From NCBI GenBank assembly GCA_903924805.1, contig CAIYCZ010000522.1, forward strand, positions 1-5,705: a stretch of DNA of 5,705 bases. The letters run 5' to 3'. Each line of letters starts with the position of its first letter. Positions within the stretch are counted from its first letter, which is position 1. The position numbers were made by a program, and so were the translations under genes. This DNA is from an uncultured delta proteobacterium. GTDB lineage: Bacteria > Desulfobacterota > WTBG01 > CAIYCZ01. Of the stretch, positions 1 through 5,705 are shown in pieces. The notes beneath the pieces are model-generated. The model was not told the origin of the DNA, did no database searches, and saw nothing but the letters and a program-made list of their open reading frames with translations.

Positions 1-86
1 AATACACAAATAATCTGCGCTATCTTAAAAATAAACGAGCATGAAAAGTGATTTTATACATAAGGAATAAATGCGTAAAAAACGTG
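1..86. other. A/T-rich flank downstream of the dppC-like gene; no gene supported
   Basis: This stretch lies just after the stop codon of the second permease. It is A/T-rich. The two minus-strand ATG codons in it run into stops within about 14 codons, so no downstream gene (for example the expected ATPase) begins here. I see no GC-rich hairpin followed by a T-run, so there is no convincing intrinsic terminator for the minus-strand operon. On the plus strand one frame is open from the window edge to a TGA near position 51. That could be the tail of an incoming gene, but it is too short to support. Confidence 0.5.
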
Positions 87-926
87 CTATCTGAGTCGGG
101 GATCAAGGGAATCTCTGATCCCTTCTCCAAGTAGATTATAGCCAAGGACCGTAATTAAAATTGCCATCCCCGGAAACAGGGAAAGCCACCAGGCAATCTC
201 AATATTATCCTTTCCGCCAGTAAGGATATTGCCCCAGCTTGGCGTTGGTGGTTGAACTCCGATACCCAGAAAGCTTAAGGAAGATTCTATGAGAATGGCA
301 GAGGCAATACCCAGGGTTGCATAAACAAGCACGGGTGCTAGTGCGTTGGGAAGGATATGCGCAAAGATAATGCGCAGGTCACGTGCGCCTGAAGCACGCG
401 CGGCTAAAACGAAATCACGCTGCTTCAGACTTAAAAATTCCGCTCTGATAAGCCGTGCAACGCCCATCCAGTTTGTTGCGCCGATAACTATCATAATAAT
501 CCAGATGCTTGGTTCAAAAAGTGCAATGAGGGTAATAATAAGAAAAAAGCTGGGAAAGCAGAGCATGGTATCAACAAACCTCATAATAATGGCATCCACC
601 CATTTTCCGTAGTATCCTGCAAGAGCGCCCAGCAGAATACCTATCACCGCGGAAATGCCCACAGCGAAAAAACCGACCTTTAAAGAGATTCCTGTTCCCA
701 TGAGCACACGGCTGAAAACATCCCTTCCCAGGTCATCAGTGCCAAAAAAATGCGCGCTGCTTGGCGGAGCCAGCACATTTCCTGCATCAATTTCTGTCGG
801 ATCATACGGTGAGATAAAGGGAGCCAAGAGTGATATGATGAAAAGGCATATAACAATAGTGCAGCCGGATAGCGCAAGCGTATCCTTTTTAAATCTGTAC
901 CAGAAGTCTGAACTTGAATGTATCAT
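87..926 (-). CDS. dppC: Peptide/nickel-type ABC importer, inner-membrane permease (DppC/OppC-like)
   Basis: This is the second membrane subunit of a Dpp/Opp/Nik-type importer, which pairs with the upstream DppB-like subunit to form the channel. From ATG at 926 it has 279 residues, usual for the family. It has an N-terminal membrane segment (about residues 19-39). The OppC-type signature GTDDLGRD is at about 62-69. Several hydrophobic helices follow (about 81-105, 124-142, 146-160, 205-222, 245-268). The cytoplasmic EAA loop that contacts the ATPase is at about 170-201 (RDFVLAARASGARDLRI, then HILPNALAP). The C-terminus, GIRDSLDPRLR, is typical of DppC. A TTG at 953 in frame would add nine residues and shorten the gap after dppB from 38 to 11 nt. 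Neither start has a Shine-Dalgarno sequence, and I prefer the ATG. The ligand cannot be read from the permease, so the symbol means family only. Confidence 0.93.
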   Translation of the reverse strand: MIHSSSDFWYRFKKDTLALSGCTIVICLFIISLLAPFISPYDPTEIDAGNVLAPPSSAHFFGTDDLGRDVFSRVLMGTGISLKVGFFAVGISAVIGILLGALAGYYGKWVDAIIMRFVDTMLCFPSFFLIITLIALFEPSIWIIMIVIGATNWMGVARLIRAEFLSLKQRDFVLAARASGARDLRIIFAHILPNALAPVLVYATLGIASAILIESSLSFLGIGVQPPTPSWGNILTGGKDNIEIAWWLSLFPGMAILITVLGYNLLGEGIRDSLDPRLR

Positions 927-964
927 TGCGGTATCACTAACCGAGGCTACCAATCGATATTCGT

Positions 965-1939
965 TTATTTAACCCGTATCCGTGGATCTGCCAGTGCGTA
1001 TGACAGATCTGCTATAAGGTTTCCTATCAGGGTCAACAGCGCACCGATAACCAGCATTCCCATAATTACCGGGTAATCACGTGACATGGCGCTTTCCCAG
1101 AACAGCTGTCCCATTCCCGGTATCGAAAATATGGTCTCAAAAATCACGCTCCCGCCAATGAGCCCGGGCACTGAGAGCCCCAGAATAGTTATGATAGGGA
1201 GCAGGGCATTACGCAGGGCGTGCCCATAAATGACGCTTCCTTCAGCAAGGCCTTTTGCCCGCGCAGTGCGAATGTAATCCTGCCTGATGACCTCAAGCAT
1301 GCTCGATCGTACATATCTTGACATCCCGGCAAGTCCTCCAAACGCACTCACCAGGACCGGAAGAATAAGATGCTTTGCATAATCAATAAGCATTGCCAGA
1401 GGGGAAAGTGACTCATAATTAAATGATTTTAAACCGGAGATCGGGAGCCACCCGAGCTTTACCCCGAACAGCATCATGAGCAGCAGCGCAAGCCAGAACG
1501 AAGGCCAGGCAAATCCGAGAAAAACAAAAACCGTGAAAAATTTATCAAGCAGACTCCTCTGGTAGACAGATGACAGAACACCGAGAGGCAGTGCTACCAC
1601 TATAATAAGCACCATTGACAAAACATTGAGGAGAATGGTCACCGGCATTCTGTCAAGTATTTTGTCAGCAACCTTCCTGCCGTCCGGAGAAAATGACTGA
1701 CCGAAATCAAAGACTGCGATACTTTTAAGCCAGTGCAGATACTGAATGTATACGGGTTTATCCAGCCCATAATATGCGCGAAGGCGTGCTTTTGCTTCAG
1801 GGGAAGCCTTGGGATTCATCTGGATGAGCAGGTCTGCAGGAGAACCGGGGGCAATGTGGATCATTACAAAAGAAAGCAGGGTGATCCCGATGAGCATGGG
1901 AATTGTGGAAAGGAGACGTTTGAGTAAGTAGTTTAGCAT
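965..1939 (-). CDS. dppB: Peptide/nickel-type ABC importer, inner-membrane permease (DppB/OppB-like)
   Basis: This is the first membrane subunit of the importer, 324 residues, full length for the family. The N-terminus (LLKRLLSTIPMLIGIT, then FVMIHIAPGSPAD at about 24-36) is the classic DppB/OppB first helix and following loop. A periplasmic region (about 37-98) contains LRAYYGLDKPVYIQYLHWL and the DFGQSF motif. Helices follow at about 100-122, 134-158, 190-208, 246-268 and 292-315. The EAA loop is at about 220-246 (DYIRTARAKGL, then HALRNALLP) and docks on the ATPase. The C-terminus ends DPRIRVK. The gene lies 97 nt after the binding-protein stop, behind the octamer-repeat hairpin, and just before the dppC-like gene. 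No Shine-Dalgarno sequence precedes the ATG; the upstream bases are CTGAAATTCAGTCTTC, a small palindrome plus pyrimidines. Confidence 0.95.
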   Translation of the reverse strand: MLNYLLKRLLSTIPMLIGITLLSFVMIHIAPGSPADLLIQMNPKASPEAKARLRAYYGLDKPVYIQYLHWLKSIAVFDFGQSFSPDGRKVADKILDRMPVTILLNVLSMVLIIVVALPLGVLSSVYQRSLLDKFFTVFVFLGFAWPSFWLALLLMMLFGVKLGWLPISGLKSFNYESLSPLAMLIDYAKHLILPVLVSAFGGLAGMSRYVRSSMLEVIRQDYIRTARAKGLAEGSVIYGHALRNALLPIITILGLSVPGLIGGSVIFETIFSIPGMGQLFWESAMSRDYPVIMGMLVIGALLTLIGNLIADLSYALADPRIRVK

Positions 1940-1954
1940 GAAGACTGAATTTCA

Positions 1955-2032
1955 GGGCTCAAGGATTCGCGGGTTCATGGGTTCAAGTAAATTTTTAAAA
2001 TTTGACACGTGGATCCTTGACCCCTCGAACCC
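1955..2032. repeat. Inverted array of degenerate 8-bp repeats forming a strong hairpin between binding protein and permease genes
   Basis: Read on the plus strand, the left arm is four consecutive octamers: GGGCTCAA (1955-1962), GGATTCGC (1963-1970), GGGTTCAT (1971-1978) and GGGTTCAA (1979-1986). The centre is a perfect A/T palindrome, AAATTTT-T-AAAATTT (1989-2003). The right arm is three octamers in the opposite orientation: GTGGATCC (2009-2016), TTGACCCC (2017-2024) and TCGAACCC (2025-2032). Positions 1971-1987 pair with 2016-2032 at 14 of 17 places. In the minus-strand transcript one of the three mismatches becomes a G-U wobble. The element begins 5 nt after the stop of the binding-protein gene. 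It lacks a terminal T-run, so it is not a classical terminator. By analogy with REP-type hairpins between malE and malF, it could protect the upstream mRNA or lower permease expression. It may also be a dispersed genomic repeat; that part is inference. Confidence 0.75.
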
Positions 2033-2037
2033 ATTAC

Positions 2038-3693
2038 TTATGGTACATATTTCTGCAGGTGTTTTGGTACATACCATTTTATAAAATTATAGTCTATACC
2101 TAACGGAGCAGGCTCTATGCCGTTAAATCTATTATGAATAATGGGAAGGGCCTCGGGGACAAAGAGGAACGTATAGGGCTGATCCTCAGCCATTATTTCC
2201 TGGATTTTAAAATAGCAGTGGCGTCGTTCTTCCTGGTTAAAGGTATGCCGGGCTTTTTCTAAAAGGTCATCAACCTGGGCGTTACGGTAGGAAATAAAGT
2301 TGAGTTCTTCAGGTTTGGTTTTGCTTGAATGCCATATATCATACAGATCCGGGTCCTGGGGTATGGTCCAGCCGAGAATCACAGCCTCAAAACGGCGCTG
2401 ATTGATGAACTGGTTTATGAAGGATGCCCACTCGATTATACGGATTTTTATCTTGATACCAATCTGTGTCAGACGATACTGTATAATTTCAGCACATTTG
2501 GCGCGCTGGGTATTGCCAATATTAGTGAGAATGGTAAATTCAAATGGTTTTCCGTCTCTGTCAATGATGCCGTCTCCATCATGATCCTGCCATCCGGCCT
2601 GTGACAGCAGTTCCCGGGCTTTCTGCGGATTATACGGGTACCGGTTAACATCCGGGTTATATACCCAGGTTCCCGGCTTGTAGGGTCCTGTCGCAATCTG
2701 TCCCAGCCCCATAAGCACCACATCAATGAGCTCCTGCTTGTTGATTGCATAGCTGATTGCCTGGCGCACCCGTTTGTCCCTGAACAGAGGGTTTTTGAGA
2801 TTATAGCCGAGGTAGGTATAGGAAAAAGACGGGTAGCGATATTTTTTAAAGCTGTTGAAGAAATACGATGTTGCTGTCTGGCGCTGGTATTGAAGAGGGG
2901 TGAGCCCCATGCGGTCAATGGTTCCTGATTTAAGCTCAAGAAAAAGCGTGGCTGAATCAGGTATTACCCGGTACATATACTCATTAATATACGGCCTTCC
3001 CTCAAAGTAATCAGGATTTGCAATAAGAATTATTTTTGCTCCGGATTCCCAGCTCTTAAAAATATAGGGCCCGGTGCCAATGGGGTGTCTTGACAGCGGG
3101 CTTTTTACAATATCCTTTCCCTCTAAAAGGTGTTTGGGAAGTATTGATAAACCCCAGCTTTCAAGAGCCGGGGCAAACGGTTTTGTGTAGGTTACCTGAA
3201 ACGTGAAATCATCCGGTGCCTGGGCATCCTTAATCTGTAAAAAGGGGTCGGCGTAGGCGGTTGGTGTTTTCGGATCGCACATGGTCTTATAGGTAAAAAC
3301 AACATCCCGGGCAGTGAAAGGATGACCGTCATGCCAGCGGACATTACGCCTCAGGTGAAACCTGATAACCAGGCCGCCATTTAAAATATCCCACGATTCA
3401 GCAAGATCCCCGACCATCTTTAAATCCCTGTCATACTTTACCAGGCCGTTGTAAATGAGCGATGCAACGCTGTGTGATGCGCTGTCTGATGCTAAAATGG
3501 GTATCAGGGTGCTGGCATCCCCTATTGAGCTGTCTATGAAGGCATCGCCACACACCGGTATATCCTTTTCAGACGCGTCTGATGTACGGACAATTGATCC
3601 CGTGGAGAAAACACTGCCAGCTGAGGTTAAAAGAATAGAAAGGAATAGTACTGCAGGTATGTTCCGGGTAATAACGTTTGGTCTTTTCATCAT
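2038..3693 (-). CDS. ABC transporter substrate-binding protein, family 5 (peptide/nickel/opine type)
   Basis: This is the extracytoplasmic receptor that captures the ligand and delivers it to the DppB/DppC-like permease encoded next. It has 551 residues, normal for family 5. The N-terminus looks like a Sec signal peptide: basic residues to 10, hydrophobic core about 12-23, and possible cleavage after VFS (28-30). There is no lipobox cysteine, so it is probably a free periplasmic protein. Family hallmarks are: LIYNGLVKYDRDLK (79-92), LAESWDI (97-103), the signature around RWHDGHPFTARDVVFTYK (119-136), PIGTGPY (204-210), YLGYNLKNPLFRDKRVRQAI (294-313), and a DHDGDGIIDRDGKPF loop (370-384) common in this family. 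ATG codons at 3693 and 3690 are adjacent, and neither has a Shine-Dalgarno sequence. The ligand is unknown: short peptides are likeliest, but family 5 also binds nickel, heme and opines. It is the first gene of the transporter group, 43 nt after the AMMECR1 gene. Confidence 0.93.
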   Translation of the reverse strand: MMKRPNVITRNIPAVLFLSILLTSAGSVFSTGSIVRTSDASEKDIPVCGDAFIDSSIGDASTLIPILASDSASHSVASLIYNGLVKYDRDLKMVGDLAESWDILNGGLVIRFHLRRNVRWHDGHPFTARDVVFTYKTMCDPKTPTAYADPFLQIKDAQAPDDFTFQVTYTKPFAPALESWGLSILPKHLLEGKDIVKSPLSRHPIGTGPYIFKSWESGAKIILIANPDYFEGRPYINEYMYRVIPDSATLFLELKSGTIDRMGLTPLQYQRQTATSYFFNSFKKYRYPSFSYTYLGYNLKNPLFRDKRVRQAISYAINKQELIDVVLMGLGQIATGPYKPGTWVYNPDVNRYPYNPQKARELLSQAGWQDHDGDGIIDRDGKPFEFTILTNIGNTQRAKCAEIIQYRLTQIGIKIKIRIIEWASFINQFINQRRFEAVILGWTIPQDPDLYDIWHSSKTKPEELNFISYRNAQVDDLLEKARHTFNQEERRHCYFKIQEIMAEDQPYTFLFVPEALPIIHNRFNGIEPAPLGIDYNFIKWYVPKHLQKYVP

Positions 3694-3699
3694 GTATAC

Positions 3700-3726
3700 G
3701 GGATAAACGGTAAAGGGAAAAACGGT
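3700..3726. repeat. 12-bp direct repeat, 15-bp period, just upstream of the binding-protein gene
   Basis: Two copies, GGGATAAACGGT (3700-3711) and GGGAAAAACGGT (3715-3726), match at 11 of 12 positions and are separated by AAA. Together they fill most of the 43-nt spacer between the AMMECR1 stop and the binding-protein start. On the transcribed strand they read ACCGTTTWTCCC twice. The second transcribed copy ends about 6 nt before the ATG, where a ribosome binding site would normally sit, but it is pyrimidine-rich and not SD-like. It may be a binding site for a regulator or RNA-binding protein, or a chance slippage duplication. The repeat itself is seen; its role is unknown. Confidence 0.6.
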
Positions 3727-3736
3727 GAGCTATATA

Positions 3737-4303
3737 TCAGAAAATGTCAGCTGAAAAAATATAAATTTCAGTATCGTTGTCCATCCATGCATCTTTGGGC
3801 AGGCCGGCTTTCATACAGGTCTGTTCAAGAAATGTTTTCTTGTTCCACCCATAGTTTGTGGCAACCTGGGGCAGCAGAAGACCGTGGTGATGTTTATTTA
3901 TTATATAGAGGCCATGTTTCCCAATTTCTATCTCCTTAATGTCTTCAATTTTCTTCATAGGTGTCAGTACAGAAATTTCGATGTCCAGATCATCAAGCTC
4001 ATTATATGAAACCGGGCCAAAACGGGGATCGTTAAAAGCTGCAGCTATAGCCATTTCCTGGACTGTTTGATACAGGGGTTTGCTGGGATGAATATACCCG
4101 ATACAGCCTCTTAGATTGCCATGCCGGTGCAGTGATACAAAAGCACCCCGCTTTTCCTTTAGAACATCTGATTTGATTTCTACGTCCGGAAGTTTTTTCA
4201 TGGTTGCCGCATATTCGATTGCGGTTCGTGCGATTGCATACAGAGAAGCTTTATCGTCACTGGTGAGGCCGAGGTCCACACCTGGCTTTTTTATCTTTTC
4301 CAT
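3737..4303 (-). CDS. amrA: AMMECR1-domain protein (AmmeMemoRadiSam system protein A)
   Basis: This 188-residue protein is a stand-alone AMMECR1 domain, about the usual size of the bacterial and archaeal family. The hallmark LRGCIGYI is at 64-71. Other conserved blocks follow in order: AIAAAFNDPRFGPV (85-98), IEISVLTP (108-115), GLLLPQVATNYGW (141-153) and FLEQTCMKAGLPKDAW (158-173). There is no signal peptide or membrane segment, so it should be cytoplasmic. The family is often encoded with a Memo-like protein and a radical SAM enzyme and is thought to act with them, but its biochemical reaction is not established. Neither partner is in this window. The ATG at 4303 is preceded by a weak SD-like AGGG at about 10 nt spacing, the best ribosome site of the window. 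The gene follows a 259-bp gap containing a possible promoter and operator, and is 43 nt before the transporter genes. A link to peptide uptake is only inference. Confidence 0.92.
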   Translation of the reverse strand: MEKIKKPGVDLGLTSDDKASLYAIARTAIEYAATMKKLPDVEIKSDVLKEKRGAFVSLHRHGNLRGCIGYIHPSKPLYQTVQEMAIAAAFNDPRFGPVSYNELDDLDIEISVLTPMKKIEDIKEIEIGKHGLYIINKHHHGLLLPQVATNYGWNKKTFLEQTCMKAGLPKDAWMDNDTEIYIFSADIF

Positions 4304-4336
4304 GGTTGTACATCCCTGCTATTGACGAGCTGGTGC

Positions 4337-4364
4337 ATAATAGGTAAACATGCAGAGCTGTGTG
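4337..4364 (-). promoter_or_regulatory. Candidate promoter for the AMMECR1 gene
   Basis: On the minus strand a TATTAT box (4342-4337, 5 of 6 to the sigma-70 -10 consensus) lies 16 nt downstream of CACACA (4364-4359, only 3 of 6 to the -35 consensus). Transcription would begin near 4330 and give a leader of roughly 27 nt before the ATG at 4303, a normal distance. The -35 box falls inside the loop of the inverted repeat at 4349-4375, an arrangement expected for an activated or repressed promoter. The weak -35 keeps confidence low. Confidence 0.3.
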
Positions 4365-4375
4365 GTATCTGCATG
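4349..4375. promoter_or_regulatory. Perfect 8-bp inverted repeat, possible operator upstream of the AMMECR1 gene
   Basis: The arms CATGCAGA (4349-4356) and TCTGCATG (4368-4375) are perfectly complementary and separated by 11 nt. The centre-to-centre spacing of the half-sites is 19 bp, close to two helical turns, as expected for a dimeric DNA-binding regulator. It begins about 46 bp upstream of the AMMECR1 start and overlaps the candidate promoter. It could also fold as an RNA hairpin if transcription starts further upstream. No T-run of terminator length follows on the minus strand. Confidence 0.4.
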
Positions 4376-4553
4376 GATTCAGTTATATGGATGTAGCTGT
4401 GCAGTAGGTGCTGGCAGACGGGATGAATGTAAGCTGCTGGTTCAGGCTGGGTTTGTTGCTCTGCTGCCGGTGAATTCGTTACGACCGTGTAGCGGGAGAT
4501 GGTTTTCATCGCAATGAGCCCAAATAGTTTTTTTGCTTACCATAAGCATAAGA

Positions 4554-4559
4554 ATTATA
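4554..4559 (-). promoter_or_regulatory. Perfect -10 hexamer just after ftsY (weak promoter candidate)
   Basis: The minus strand carries an exact TATAAT a few bases past the ftsY stop codon. At 16-17 nt upstream there is only a poor -35 (2-3 of 6 matches), lying inside the ftsY coding end, and there is no extended -10 TG. If used, it would give a leader of about 240 nt before the AMMECR1 gene, one that includes the inverted repeat at 4349-4375. In an A/T-rich spot such a hexamer can easily arise by chance. Confidence 0.2.
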
Positions 4560-4562
4560 TAC

Positions 4563-5501
4563 CTAATCTTCAAAAAGTGCATCAACAAAATCTTCAGCAT
4601 CGAACTCCCGTAAATCGTCCATTTTTTCCCCTATGCCGACAAAGCGGATGGGGATGTTCAGCTCTTCACATATTGCTATGATTACACCCCCCTTTGCAGT
4701 GCCATCCAGCTTGGTCAGGGCAATGCCTGAAATGTTAAGGGCTTTCTTAAATATTTTTGCCTGTGAAATAGCGTTCTGTCCCGTTGTTGCATCAAGTACC
4801 AGAAGGGTCTCGTGCGGCGCAGCGGAAACCTCTTTGCTGATGACCCGGTACACCTTTTTAATTTCCTCCATGAGAGGGGCCTTGGTGTGGAGCCTCCCTG
4901 CAGTATCAACTATGAGTATGTCATAGTTCTTAGCCTGTGCAGCCTTGAGAGCGTCAAACACCACCGCTGACGGGTCTGCCCCGCTTTTATGCTTAATGAC
5001 TTCGCAGCCGGCACGCTTCCCCCAGATTTCAAGCTGCTCTATAGCAGCAGCCCGGAAGGTATCTGCGGCAGCAAGAAGAACAGATTTGCCCTGCTGATGA
5101 AACATATGAGCCATTTTTGCAATGGTGGTAGTTTTACCGGTGCCGTTCACGCCAACAATAAGAATTATGAACGGGCGCTGTGCCGTATCAATATACAGCA
5201 CTTTTTCATCCCGGGTGAGAATAGATTTTATTTCGGCTTTGATAACATCGCGTATTTTTTCAGGGTCATTGAGCTCTTTTCGCTTTATCTTCCACCTGAT
5301 GATATCCATAAGTTTCTGAATGGTGGTAATGCCGATGTCTGCGCCGACAAGGATTTCCTCAATATTTTCCAGCAGGTCTTCACTTATTTCCCGTTTGCCA
5401 ATGGTTATTTCCTCAATACGCCGCACTATGGCATTATGGGTTTTGCTGAGGCCATCCTTGAAGCGCTTGAAGAAACCGCGCTTTTCTTTTTTTTGTTCCA
5501 T
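4563..5501 (-). CDS. ftsY: Signal recognition particle receptor FtsY (SRP GTPase)
   Basis: FtsY is the membrane-associated receptor for the SRP. It forms a GTP-dependent heterodimer with Ffh, delivers ribosomes translating membrane proteins to SecYEG, and releases them on GTP hydrolysis. The protein has 312 residues, a compact form with almost no acidic A domain. A basic amphipathic start (KRGFFKRFKDGLSKT, 7-21) is the likely membrane-targeting helix. The N domain follows (about 22-105) with the ILVGADIG motif (50-57). G-domain motifs are complete: G1 GVNGTGKTTT (117-126), G2 DTFRAAA (147-153), G3 DTAGR (199-203), G4 TKLD (263-266) followed by GTAKGG (267-272), and G5 FVGIGE (287-292). The C-terminus, DDLREFDAEDFVDALF, is typical. 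The ATG is 7 nt after the smc stop, so the two are probably cotranscribed. No Shine-Dalgarno sequence is visible, and translational coupling to smc is plausible. Confidence 0.97.
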   Translation of the reverse strand: MEQKKEKRGFFKRFKDGLSKTHNAIVRRIEEITIGKREISEDLLENIEEILVGADIGITTIQKLMDIIRWKIKRKELNDPEKIRDVIKAEIKSILTRDEKVLYIDTAQRPFIILIVGVNGTGKTTTIAKMAHMFHQQGKSVLLAAADTFRAAAIEQLEIWGKRAGCEVIKHKSGADPSAVVFDALKAAQAKNYDILIVDTAGRLHTKAPLMEEIKKVYRVISKEVSAAPHETLLVLDATTGQNAISQAKIFKKALNISGIALTKLDGTAKGGVIIAICEELNIPIRFVGIGEKMDDLREFDAEDFVDALFED

Positions 5502-5508
5502 GGTGCTG

Positions 5509-5705
5509 TCAGTGCATTTCTACAGATACAATTTTTGAGACACCCCGCTCCTGCATGGTTATACCGTAGAGCGTAGTTGCCGCCTGCATTGATTGCTTGC
5601 TGTGGGTTACCATAATAAACTGAGAACGGTCGCTCATCTTTTGCAGATGCTGGTTAAAGCGGTCGATATTGCTGTCATCAAGTGCTGCATCGATCTCATC
5701 AAGCA
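5509..5705 (-). CDS. smc: Chromosome segregation protein SMC, C-terminal end (partial)
   Basis: Only the last 65 codons are in the window; the start lies beyond the right edge. The stop is TGA at 5511-5509. The visible peptide begins LDEIDAALDDSNIDRF, which is the end of the Walker B motif (catalytic glutamate in DEID) and the D-loop of the SMC C-terminal ATPase lobe. It continues with QFIMVTHSKQSM, containing the H-loop histidine (switch), and ends YGITMQERGVSKIVSVEMH, matching the usual SMC tail (YGVTM.E.GVSK..SV). SMC forms a dimer with two ABC-type heads and long coiled coils, and with ScpA/ScpB organises and segregates the chromosome. RecN and SbcC share the ABC fold, but the GVSKIVSV ending is specific to SMC. 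The smc-ftsY neighbourhood is common in bacteria and supports the call. Confidence 0.94.
   Translation of the reverse strand, partial: LDEIDAALDDSNIDRFNQHLQKMSDRSQFIMVTHSKQSMQAATTLYGITMQERGVSKIVSVEMH

Larger units (their letters stand above)
4304..4562. other. Non-coding gap between ftsY and the AMMECR1 gene
   Basis: This is the longest non-coding stretch of the window. A 72-codon minus-strand frame (start at 4509, running into the AMMECR1 gene to 4291) crosses it. Its composition is unlike a folded protein, it has no ribosome site and it matches no family I know, so I do not call it a gene. The gap holds two possible minus-strand promoter sites and an 8-bp inverted repeat, listed separately. 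A small dyad, GCTTA-N3-TAAGC (4535-4547), lies next to a T-run on the plus strand, but it is in the wrong orientation to terminate ftsY transcription. No intrinsic terminator is evident. Confidence 0.5.

Noticed and set aside
655..972. A 105-codon plus-strand frame across the dppC start
   Set aside because: It is antisense to the two permease genes and shows no family motif.
2469..2939. A 156-codon minus-strand frame inside the binding-protein gene
   Set aside because: It is in another frame of a well-supported gene, rich in Ser/Arg/Pro/Thr and without domain motifs.
3526..3578. The cysteine in DIPVCGD of the binding protein, considered as a lipobox
   Set aside because: It is residue 48, about 25 residues after the hydrophobic core, and is not preceded by an L-(A/S)-(G/A) motif, so lipidation there is unlikely.
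4291..4509. A 72-codon minus-strand frame in the gap before the AMMECR1 gene
   Set aside because: It has no ribosome site, an odd composition rich in His, Gln and Pro, no known motif, and overlaps the AMMECR1 start by 13 nt; chance is likelier.
4528..4547. T-run plus GCTTA-N3-TAAGC dyad after ftsY, considered as a terminator
   Set aside because: On the transcribed (minus) strand the hairpin is followed by an A-run, not a T-run, and the stem is only 5 bp and A/T-rich.
4989..5576. A 195-codon plus-strand reading frame opposite ftsY and the smc end
   Set aside because: It lies fully antisense to two certain genes, has low-complexity hydrophobic and aromatic runs and shows no family motif; it is a shadow of the ftsY codons.

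Overview
The window holds five complete genes and one partial gene, all on the minus strand, so transcription runs from high to low coordinates. In that order they are: the 3' end of smc (chromosome condensation ATPase), ftsY (signal recognition particle receptor), a gap of about 260 bp, an AMMECR1-domain gene (amrA type), a family 5 peptide-type substrate-binding protein, and the two permeases of the same ABC importer (dppB-like, then dppC-like). No rRNA, tRNA, CRISPR array, insertion sequence or phage gene is visible. The many overlapping reading frames on the plus strand are antisense shadows of these genes.

Organism: clearly bacterial. The substrate-binding protein has a cleavable-looking signal peptide without a lipobox cysteine. 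This suggests a free periplasmic protein and so a diderm (Gram-negative) cell, but that is an inference. Base composition looks intermediate. Four of the five visible start sites have no recognisable Shine-Dalgarno sequence, and the fifth has only a weak one, which hints at a lineage with frequent SD-independent initiation. The phylum cannot be fixed from this window.

Layout and function: smc and ftsY are 7 nt apart and form a housekeeping pair (chromosome organisation and membrane-protein targeting). The AMMECR1 gene follows after a non-coding gap. That gap contains an 8-bp inverted repeat overlapping a plausible promoter. Next come the binding protein and permeases of a Dpp/Opp/nickel-type importer; the ATPase genes are not in the window. 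The spacer between the AMMECR1 gene and the binding-protein gene is mostly a 12-bp direct repeat. The spacer between the binding-protein gene and the first permease is almost entirely an inverted array of degenerate 8-bp units (consensus near TTGAACCC) around an A/T palindrome. That array can form a strong hairpin in the mRNA.

The genes themselves are ordinary members of known families, and I see no new multi-gene system. The most interesting material is the intergenic structure: the octamer-array hairpin, the direct repeat, the candidate operator, and the scarcity of SD sequences.
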